A stretch of DNA of 5,521 nt from an uncultured bacterium (lineage in GTDB: Bacteria > Actinomycetota > Aquicultoria > SKW223 > CALKMS01). Both the position numbers and the translations under genes were made by a program. Shown one piece after another: positions 1 through 5,124 of this stretch. The notes below the pieces were generated by a model. That model saw only the letters and a program-made list of their open reading frames with translations. It did not search any database and was not told where the DNA came from. The stretch lies in NCBI GenBank assembly GCA_938091145.1, contig CALKMS010000091.1, forward strand, positions 1-5,521. Direction: 5' to 3'. Positions within the stretch are counted from its first letter, which is position 1, and each line of letters starts with the position of its first letter.

Positions 1-32
1 CAGAAAAATATTAGATCAGAAAAAATCTTTTA

Positions 33-51
33 AAAAGGCACTCTGCCTTTT
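33..51. terminator. Terminator-like hairpin, possibly bidirectional
   Basis: AAAAGGCA (33-40) pairs perfectly with TGCCTTTT (44-51) across a three-base CTC loop, giving an 8-bp stem. The GC core is short. On the plus strand the T tract is part of the stem and ends after four T. On the minus strand the hairpin is followed by five T, which fits intrinsic termination slightly better. It could end a gene lying left of the window or one read leftwards. The weak core keeps confidence low. Confidence 0.35.
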
Positions 52-165
52 CTAACCACAAAAATCGAATTCTTAAGTTAGCATTGCGAAGAAACGAAAA
101 AGGCACTAAAAACCAAAACATTTAAAAAAATCTTTTACTGCCGAGTGCTTAAACAGGCCAAGTAA

Positions 166-203
166 GCCTAAAAAAAATTTTCAAAAAACCTAAAGCTTTA
201 GGC
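166..203. repeat. Nested inverted repeats around a 14-bp palindrome
   Basis: CCTAAAGCTTTAGG at 189-202 is a perfect palindrome. Its right arm can pair instead with an upstream copy: GCCTAAA (166-172) matches TTTAGGC (197-203) over 7 bp. A shorter AGGC/GCCT pair (155-158 with 166-169) also competes. On the minus strand the palindrome is followed by six T. It might be a protein-binding palindrome or a weak leftward terminator. It lies about 40 bases upstream of the candidate promoter. Nothing decides among these. Confidence 0.3.
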
Positions 204-241
204 ATAAAATAAAAAATAAGTTATAAAAACCGAGATAATAA

Positions 242-270
242 TTGACTCTATAAGTGAACTATGATAAGCT
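242..270 (+). promoter_or_regulatory. Possible sigma-70-type promoter for the secreted repeat protein
   Basis: TTGACT (242-247) matches the -35 consensus at five of six positions. A 17-base spacer leads to TAAGCT (265-270), a poor -10 box preceded by TGA, as in extended -10 promoters. Transcription would start near 277, leaving a leader of about 60 bases before the ATG at 338. TATATC at 270-275 is an alternative -10 with a worse spacing. In DNA this rich in A and T such matches occur by chance. Confidence 0.3.
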
Positions 271-337
271 ATATCACGATTAAAACGACTTAAAGTTAAA
301 CACTTCAATGCTTTTTAAGATTCAAAAGGGAGGGAAG

Positions 338-2818
338 ATGAAAAAAAAGAAAATATTGGCAATTTTGCTTCTTGGGTTATATTTCCTAAACTCAACCGCA
401 ATTTACTTTAACGCTTACACCCTCAGCACTGAATCGCCTTTAATTAAAAAGCAGAACATAGAATTGCTCAGTCACTTAGGAGGAGGCTTAAATGATGTAG
501 AAATAGCAGAAAATCACCTCTACATTGCCACGGAAAGTGGGCTGCAAATTTTTGAAAATTTGCCCAACCTATCTCGCAACTTATCAGAAGTCATACTTCC
601 TAATCCAGCAAAAAAGGTAAAAGTCGCTGATAAATACGCTTATGTAATAGAGAATACTTCAACAATTGACCTCACCTCAACCATTAATATAATTGATGTT
701 TCATCTCCTGCCATGCCCACAGTTTTGGGAAGTTTCGATACCCCAGGAGAAGCAAACTCTGTTTTTGTTTATGGTCGCTATGCTTATGTGGCTGATGGAA
801 GCGCGGGGCTTCAAATCTTTGATGTTTCTGATAAATCAAATCCTCACCTTGCAGGTAGCTATGATACCCCAGGAGAAGCAAAAGATATTTACTTAAATCT
901 ACCTTATAAATATGCTTATGTAGCTGATGGGGAAGGAGGCCTTCAAGTAATTGACGTTAATGATGTGAACAATCCCAGTAAGGTAGGAAGTACCGATACC
1001 TCAGTCACAGCAAATAAAGTTTTCGTTTCAAGCACTCGAGCTTATATTTGTGGTCCTGAAGGAGTGCAAGTCTTTGACTCTCTTTACTTAACAGAGCTTG
1101 GAAGCTATTCAACTGCTACCACTGCTAAAGCTTTCTCCTTTACATCAGAAGAACTTTATCTAATTGAAGGTGACTATACACTTACAAAACTAATCATTTC
1201 TTGTCTAAGCACGCCTCAATTTGATGGTAGTTACACCACGTTTGATGATGTAAGGGGAATCTTCTTAGTTTGCGGAACTTATGCTTATGCTGCTTCAAGC
1301 AAACATGGTTTAAAAGTAATTAATGTTGCCGATCCTTCAGACCCGACAATTGTTGGAAGCTGTGACACGCCAGGCGAAGCTAATGGAGTGTTTGTTAAAG
1401 GTGACTATGCTTATGTAGCTGATGGGAGTTCTGGTTTGCAAGTAATTAATGTTACTAATCCTTCAAACCCGACAATTGTTGGAAGCTGTGACACGCCAGG
1501 CGAAGCTAATGGAGTGTTTGTTATAGGTGACTATGCTTATGTAGCTGATGGGAACAAAGGGCTTCAAGTAATCAAAATGTCAGGCTTTTCTAGCCTCTCA
1601 ATAGTCGCAAATTCTGAAACACCAAAAGAAGCATATGCCATTTCAATTTATAACCAACTAATAGCTTTGGGGGGAAATGAAGGATTCTATCTTTTTAGAA
1701 AAATTGTGACTCCCCCAACCACCTCGTTAATTTCTTATCCCCCATTGCCTGATGGCAAAAATGGTTGGTTTATTACTACTCCTACTATATATTTAACTTC
1801 CTCTCTTCCATCTGAAACCTTCTACTCCTGGGATACTACTTCGTCTTTCAACTTCTACAGCGCTCCTTTTTCAGCTCCACAAGGCGTTCATACCTTATAT
1901 TACTATAGTGTACATTACTCCAGCGTTAGTAATGAAACAGTAACTGAAACAATTAAAAATCAGACCTTTAAAGTTGACACCATTAAACCAACGGTCATTT
2001 TACATTCTCCAAACGGTAGGGAAAATTTTATAGCTGGGCAAAAAATAAATGTCAAGTGGACTGCTGATGATCAAAACTTTGGAACTACACCAATTACAAT
2101 TCAAATTTCATTTGACGGCGGGGCCACTTATCAAGACTTAGCAACAAACTTGCCAAATACTGGCTCTGCTCAAATCTCTTTGCCAGAATTAAGTTCAAAA
2201 AATTGCCTAATTAAAATCAAAGCGGAAGATCAAGCAGGAAACATAGCTACCGATGTTTCGGACAACTACTTTGAAGTCTCTACCTATGAAAACTTTAGTT
2301 CGGAAGTGAAAGCTGATGTCAATGGTGATGGCAAAGCTGACAGTATAGTTCTTTATGACGAAGGATTTAAAACCGCTTCCTTATGGGTGTTTATATCTTC
2401 CGGTGGCTCATTTCAACCAAAAAGGTTCTGGCTTTCAGAAATCGGTAAATTTGACCCTAAAAGAGCGAAACTCTCGGCTGGAGACGTAAATAAAGATGGC
2501 AGAGCTGATGCTATAGTGCTTTATGACAAAGGAAGCTCAACCAGTGCTCTCTATGCTTTCATTTCTTCAGGTTCATCTTTCACTAAAAAGACTTTCTGGG
2601 TATCCTCGCCTGGTGGCTTTTCATTTAGCCGAGCGAAACTCTCGGCTGGAGACGTAAATAAAGATGGCAGAGCTGATGCTATAGTGCTTTATGACTATGG
2701 TAATGAAACAAGCGGAATGTGGGTATTTATTTCGCAAGGAAGCTCCTTCTCTCCTAAACTTTTCTGGAAATCTCTTGCTGGAAGTTGGAACTATTATTTA
2801 TCCCAACTCGCACCATAA
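338..2818 (+). CDS. Exported multidomain protein: LVIVD-type beta-propeller, OmpL47-like and Ig-like segments, FG-GAP/VCBS-like repeats
   Basis: 826 residues. I chose ATG 338 because GGGAGG (328-333) lies just upstream and the protein then opens with a signal peptide: MKKKK, a hydrophobic core at about 6-17 and a polar region with Ala at 21 and 26. ATG 308 would put ten residues ahead of it and lacks such a site. From about 45 to 450 there are about nine to ten units of roughly 42 residues with the motifs DTPGEAN and YAYVADG.SGLQVI, which is the LVIVD repeat pattern and implies a beta-propeller. Residues 457-546 (PPTTSL, DGKNGW, FYSWD, HTLYYYSV, DTIKP) resemble OmpL47-type segments. About 547-645 looks Ig-like (SPNGRE, WTADD, SFDGGATY). 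Three DxNxDGxxD calcium-binding-type loops at 660, 716 and 772 belong to FG-GAP/VCBS-like repeats. There is no membrane anchor or sorting signal at the C-terminus (-SQLAP). It is probably an extracellular or surface protein for adhesion or matrix binding; the ligand is unknown. No enzyme motif is visible. Confidence 0.9.
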   Translation: MKKKKILAILLLGLYFLNSTAIYFNAYTLSTESPLIKKQNIELLSHLGGGLNDVEIAENHLYIATESGLQIFENLPNLSRNLSEVILPNPAKKVKVADKYAYVIENTSTIDLTSTINIIDVSSPAMPTVLGSFDTPGEANSVFVYGRYAYVADGSAGLQIFDVSDKSNPHLAGSYDTPGEAKDIYLNLPYKYAYVADGEGGLQVIDVNDVNNPSKVGSTDTSVTANKVFVSSTRAYICGPEGVQVFDSLYLTELGSYSTATTAKAFSFTSEELYLIEGDYTLTKLIISCLSTPQFDGSYTTFDDVRGIFLVCGTYAYAASSKHGLKVINVADPSDPTIVGSCDTPGEANGVFVKGDYAYVADGSSGLQVINVTNPSNPTIVGSCDTPGEANGVFVIGDYAYVADGNKGLQVIKMSGFSSLSIVANSETPKEAYAISIYNQLIALGGNEGFYLFRKIVTPPTTSLISYPPLPDGKNGWFITTPTIYLTSSLPSETFYSWDTTSSFNFYSAPFSAPQGVHTLYYYSVHYSSVSNETVTETIKNQTFKVDTIKPTVILHSPNGRENFIAGQKINVKWTADDQNFGTTPITIQISFDGGATYQDLATNLPNTGSAQISLPELSSKNCLIKIKAEDQAGNIATDVSDNYFEVSTYENFSSEVKADVNGDGKADSIVLYDEGFKTASLWVFISSGGSFQPKRFWLSEIGKFDPKRAKLSAGDVNKDGRADAIVLYDKGSSTSALYAFISSGSSFTKKTFWVSSPGGFSFSRAKLSAGDVNKDGRADAIVLYDYGNETSGMWVFISQGSSFSPKLFWKSLAGSWNYYLSQLAP
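1314..1565 (+). repeat. Two tandem 126-bp units coding for adjacent propeller blades
   Basis: Bases 1314-1439 and 1440-1565 are tandem copies of a 42-codon unit. By eye, 1341-1397 matches 1467-1523 over 57 bases without a difference, and after one mismatch another 29 bases match. The differences cluster at the unit ends, where the codons change gcc-gat to act-aat and agt-tct-ggt-ttg to aac-aaa-ggg-ctt. The other blades of the protein are much more diverged at DNA level, so this pair arose by recent duplication or was homogenised by gene conversion. The unit length keeps the frame. Confidence 0.9.
2463..2695 (+). repeat. 65-bp exact direct repeat in the FG-GAP/VCBS-like region
   Basis: Bases 2463-2527 and 2631-2695 are identical over 65 bases and lie 168 bases (56 codons) apart. 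Both encode the stretch RAKLSAGDVNKDGRADAIVL plus YD, including the calcium-loop motif. The 103 bases between them are clearly diverged. The earlier loop at residue 660 has the same protein motif but different DNA. The exact match over the metal-binding core suggests gene conversion or recent copying of one repeat. Confidence 0.9.
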
Positions 2819-2924
2819 AAATAACTCGAAAATCTTATTTCAAAAATTTTAAACAAAAAAATAAAAAAAGAGTTAGTAAAAATTTTAAGTGCAAGAAAAT
2901 AAAAGCAAGCCTATAGCATTAAAT

Positions 2925-3080
2925 CTAATTATTTTCCAAACTTAATTTCTTAAAAACAGCAGAGAATTTCTTAGGGCCACTTAAGGAAACAACACTTAAA
3001 AGAACACCTTCATCATTTGCCTTTGCTACTAAGCGCCAACTTTCTGCGAAAATTTTTCCCTCAAAATTTAATCTTTCAGG
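2925..3080 (-). pseudogene. Orphan C-terminal fragment of an unknown gene
   Basis: On the minus strand 51 codons stay open between an in-frame TAA (3083-3081) and a TAG at 2927-2925. The product reads PERLNFEGKIFAESW, continues through VAKANDEGVLL and ends SLENN. No ATG, GTG or TTG lies early enough to start it, so if real it is the 3' end of a gene whose front is lost. A one-base shift at the upstream stop would extend it a little (reading DALLIIT), which hints at a frameshift. It lies head to head with corA and occupies the spacer in front of it. I do not recognise a family. An open run of this length can arise by chance in such AT-rich DNA; only the amino-acid make-up argues for a real gene. 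Confidence 0.35.
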
Positions 3081-3081
3081 T

Positions 3082-3087
3082 TATAAT
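3082..3087 (+). promoter_or_regulatory. Perfect -10 box upstream of corA
   Basis: TATAAT at 3082-3087 matches the -10 consensus exactly. Transcription would begin near 3094, about 22 bases before the proposed TTG start of corA, leaving room for the ribosome binding site. No convincing -35 box lies 16-18 bases upstream and there is no TG extension, so activity may be weak or depend on an activator. It overlaps the upstream edge of the minus-strand fragment. Confidence 0.35.
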
Positions 3088-3102
3088 CAATAAAGCATCA
3101 AA

Positions 3103-3118
3103 AGGTGAAAATAAATTG
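3103..3118 (+). promoter_or_regulatory. Ribosome binding site and TTG start of corA
   Basis: AGGTG (3103-3107) precedes TTG 3116 by 8 bases. This site, and the length match to known CorA proteins, favours TTG 3116 over the more upstream TTG 3017. The 33 extra residues from 3017 would be non-conserved and that start has no site in front of it. Confidence 0.6.
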
Positions 3119-4180
3119 GGCGAGCAAAGGAAAAAAAGAGCAGCTAAAATCGGTTTACCTCCAGGAACTCTAATTCACATTGGAGAGAAAAAAGTTGAAG
3201 AAGTTAAGATAACCTTAGTAGAATATTCGGCTGAATTTTATTCAGAAAAAACCTTATCCTCATTAGAAGAATGCCCCCCAATTAAAGAAACATCCACCAT
3301 CAAGTGGTTAAACATCACCGGACTTCATCAGATTGAACTACTTGAAGAGGTAGGTTCTTGTTTTGACATTCATCCGCTGGTTTTGGAAGATATTCTTAAC
3401 ACCACCGAAAGACCTAAACTTGAAAACTATGAAAACTATCTTTTCTTCATCCTTAAAAGATTTACTTTAAGCGACGACGGCGAAGAAATCGAAGATGAAC
3501 AGACTGCTTTAGTATTGGGTGAAAACTACCTTCTATCATTTGAAGAAAAAGAAAATCACTTTTTTGAACTCATTCGGGAACAGTTAAAGATTGGCCAGAA
3601 CCTTTTAAGAAAATCGGGAGCCGACTACCTTGCCTAATCCTTGATAGATATCACTGTTGACAATTACTTTTCGGTTTTAGAAAAGCTTGGTGAAAAAATC
3701 GAAGTTCTTGAAGTAGAAGTGGTAGAAAGACCAGAAAAGGAAACCCTGGAAAAAATCCACCAGATCAAAAGAAAGCTCCTCACTCTGCGCAAATCCATTT
3801 GGGCACTCCGGGAAGTTTTAAACAGTTTAGAAAGAATTGGCTCGCAGTTTGTATCCCGTGAAACTCTAATTTATTTAAGAGATGTCTACGACCACACAAT
3901 CGAAATTATTGAGACCGTAGAAACTTATCGGGAAATGCTTTCAGGAATGCTTGATATATATCTTTCCAGTTTGAGCAACCGCTTGAACGAAGTAATGAAG
4001 GTTTTAACCATCATTGCCACTATATTTATGCCTTTAACTTTTATTGCTGGAGTGTATGGAATGAACTTCCGTTATATGCCTGAACTTTACTGGAAATGGG
4101 CTTACCCCGTAGTCTGGCTTGTCATGATAGTTATTGGAACAACAATGTATCTTTATTTCAAGCGTAGAGGCTGGCTGTAA
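3116..4180 (+). pseudogene. corA: CorA-type magnesium channel gene interrupted by one in-frame stop
   Basis: CorA forms a pentameric inner-membrane channel for Mg2+ (also Co2+, Ni2+) with a large cytoplasmic funnel. From TTG 3116 the frame spans 354 codons plus stop, about the length of Thermotoga maritima CorA (351). The order is complete: GLPPGT near residue 15, WLNITG and FDIHPLVLEDIL in the cytoplasmic domain, ERPEKETLEKIHQ in the stalk helix, DVYDHT, then TM1 (about 296-314), the signature GMN at 315-317, the MPEL loop at 321-324, TM2 (about 330-348) and a basic tail KRRGWL. TAA at 3635-3637 (codon 174) falls between DYLA and SLID. From memory the T. maritima protein has DYLVYSLID here, so the stop replaces Tyr and is one base from TAT or TAC. 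The frame resumes unchanged and everything after it is well conserved. The first half alone lacks both membrane helices and cannot form a channel. The break is therefore very recent, or a base-call error. Confidence 0.9.
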
Positions 4181-4210
4181 AAGTTTTGCAGAAAAGTAGC
4201 TAACCACAAA

Positions 4211-4273
4211 GGAGCAATTTCAACTGAAAAGTTAACTAAATACTATGGCAAGAAGCAAAGAGTAATTTTCTAA
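4211..4273 (+). pseudogene. Possible N-terminal scrap of an ABC transporter ATPase
   Basis: In the same frame as corA, starting 30 bases after its stop, the codons read GAISTEKLTKYYGKKQRVIF and then TAA (4271-4273). ExxxLTKxYGK followed by a short strand is the usual opening of an ABC ATPase, about 20 residues ahead of the Walker A region. No Walker A follows in any plus frame, so only the beginning could remain. AAAGGAG at 4208-4214 resembles a ribosome binding site, but no ATG, GTG or TTG follows at a suitable distance. The match is about 12 residues of a common motif and could be chance. Confidence 0.35.
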
Positions 4274-4280
4274 CAGCGAC

Positions 4281-4610
4281 TCAATTTTTCACCAACAATA
4301 CCGTTCCTCTACCCTGATTATCATTGGTTAAGATTAGTTCTCTTTGGCGAAAACTCGAAAAAATCAATCCTGGCTTTAACTTTTTTCTCCAGATTCATTT
4401 TTTTAATTTCTCTTTCCCCAAACTTCCAGAGCTGCATCCCTTTATCGTTTTTTATCGCAACATAACCGCCAAAAACGCGAAAAGAGCTAACAAAGCTCTG
4501 AGTAGCAAGAGAATAAATTTTTTATCAACTAAGGAAAAATAACCAAACTGTTGCGGATCCCAGTCTCGATAGTCTTGAAAGTTTATGGGAAAAATCTTTC
4601 CTCTGTTATA
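4281..4610 (-). pseudogene. Decayed single-span membrane protein gene with two homopolymer frameshifts
   Basis: Read on the minus strand, three frames join into one plausible protein of about 105 residues. Part one (to about 4474) reads KIFPINFQDYRDWDPQQFGY, then FSLVDKKF and the helix ILLLLRALLALFAF. Part two (about 4473-4387) reads GGYVAIKNDKGMQLWKFGER, then EIKKMNLEKK. Part three (about 4383-4281) reads LKPGLIFSSFRQRELILTND, then NQGRGTVLLVKN and TGA at 4283-4281. The first switch is mended by adding one base to the five-base run at 4471-4475, the second by removing one from the six-base run at 4381-4386. The minus strand is purine-rich in parts two and three, as coding strands often are. 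No good start codon is seen; AGAGGA (4604-4599) could be a leftover ribosome binding site. I recognise no family. Plus-strand frames are also open here, so strand and reality are not certain. Confidence 0.42.
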
Positions 4611-4629
4611 TACTAGCCTGTTCGTTATC

Positions 4630-4713
4630 TTACTTTTTTACCAAACTAATCGGCACGCTAACTTTCACCACCAGTGGCTGAAGAAATAAGCGGAATCTCA
4701 AATAATCAAGGCG
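4630..4713 (-). pseudogene. Possible C-terminal remnant of a second minus-strand gene
   Basis: A 27-codon minus-strand stretch between TAA (4716-4714) and TAA (4632-4630) reads RLDYLRFRLFLQPLVV, then KVSVPISLVKK and stop. It would sit about 20-30 bases upstream of the decayed membrane protein gene, the normal spacing of genes in an operon. In a neighbouring frame just upstream LLSEGYLTP runs into it, which would need one more frameshift at about 4711. It is short and not assigned to a family. It is reported because its position fits an operon with the downstream fragment. Confidence 0.25.
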
Positions 4714-5103
4714 TTAAATAGCCCTCACTCAGCAGGCACTCCCTTTTAAATGAAATTTATTTTTATCTACAAACTTATTTTTAGATGCAAATACCTAACA
4801 AACTTAAATCCCCTCATACTCTAAGAGAAAAATTAGCTAATATTTGCCTAAAGGTAAAAGCTATTACCAGACGGTGCAATAAAATTATAGCTTGTTTGCT
4901 ATGACCTTGCTTAACCATAGCAACCCTGATTGAATATGAAGTTGCTTCAATTTCTTAGGTCTAACCTCTTACCAACTAATTGCCACAGCAAGTTCAAGTT
5001 TGCCCGCTCTAACTAATGCCAGATAAGGAAAAAAGTGAACATAACTTTTGAACCACCAAAAGCCTAGTAGAAAAAAACAATCAACTAAGAGATAATTGAT
5101 AAA
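4714..5103 (-). other. Gene-free stretch with short minus-strand open runs
   Basis: No intact gene. The minus strand holds a 45-codon hydrophobic run from 5103 to the TAA at 4971-4969 (contains LLGFWWFKSYVHFFPYLALV). The same frame continues past that stop with EVRPKKLKQLHIQSGLLW. In another frame a 46-codon run covers 4954-4814 (includes AMVKQGHSKQAIILLHRLVI). These could be more debris of a membrane protein gene, but runs of this length are expected by chance here, other frames look equally reasonable, and none has a ribosome binding site. The inverted repeat GCTATG/CATAGC (4898-4903 with 4914-4919) is too weak to call. Confidence 0.3.
5068..5096 (+). promoter_or_regulatory. Possible promoter of the lipoprotein foldase gene
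   Basis: TAGAAA (5068-5073) matches four of six -35 bases and GATAAT (5091-5096) five of six -10 bases, with a 17-base spacer. Transcription would start near 5103, giving a leader of about 22 bases that begins just ahead of the ribosome binding site. It is a reasonable spacing match in AT-rich DNA, not proof. Confidence 0.35.
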
Positions 5104-5110
5104 TTAACTT

Positions 5111-5120
5111 AAGGAGGAGG
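5111..5120 (+). promoter_or_regulatory. Strong ribosome binding site
   Basis: AAGGAGGAGG is an extended match to the anti-Shine-Dalgarno sequence, four bases before ATG 5125 (seven from the first AGGAG core). It is the strongest site in the window and fixes the start of the gene that follows. Confidence 0.85.
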
Positions 5121-5124
5121 TCCG

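Larger units (their letters stand above)
1..337. other. AT-rich intergenic leader without a gene
   Basis: No open frame here has both a plausible start and a ribosome binding site. The stretch is dominated by A and T runs. It holds a terminator-like hairpin near its left end, two inverted repeats around 155-203, and a possible promoter at 242-270, each listed separately. The 11-mer AAAAAGGCACT occurs twice (32-42 and 97-107). Two short minus-strand frames (205 down to about 149, and 121 down to 11) have ATG starts but no ribosome binding site, and I do not call them genes. Confidence 0.6.

Noticed and set aside
11..205. Two small minus-strand frames (205 to about 149 and 121 to 11) with ATG starts
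   Set aside because: They are 18 and 36 codons long, Phe-rich, without ribosome binding sites, and the second overlaps the terminator-like hairpin.
308..337. ATG 308 as start of the secreted protein
   Set aside because: It would add ten residues before a canonical signal peptide and has no ribosome binding site, while ATG 338 has GGGAGG just upstream.
684..896. Two short open frames, one on each strand, inside the propeller gene
   Set aside because: They lie wholly within the large gene in other frames, lack ribosome binding sites, and reflect its repeated codons.
3017..3115. TTG 3017 as the corA start
   Set aside because: The extra 33 residues have no counterpart in CorA, no ribosome binding site precedes it, and the TATAAT box lies inside it.
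3641..4180. Second half of corA as an independent gene starting at TTG 3641
   Set aside because: It begins in the middle of a conserved CorA block, directly after the in-frame stop, with no ribosome binding site at a usable distance.
4174..4190. Hairpin CTGTAAAAGTTTTGCAG at the end of corA as a terminator
   Set aside because: The stem overlaps the stop codon, contains a G-T pair, has few GC pairs and is followed by A residues, not T.
4483..4499. AGAGCT-AACAA-AGCTCT hairpin as a terminator
   Set aside because: It is a 6-bp stem without a T tract on the plus strand and lies inside the decayed minus-strand gene.
4324..4542. Plus-strand 72-codon frame starting with TTG
   Set aside because: It has no ribosome binding site and no recognisable motif, and its product is an unlikely mix of Phe, Asn and Lys. 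The minus strand of the same DNA gives a better protein once two indels are allowed.
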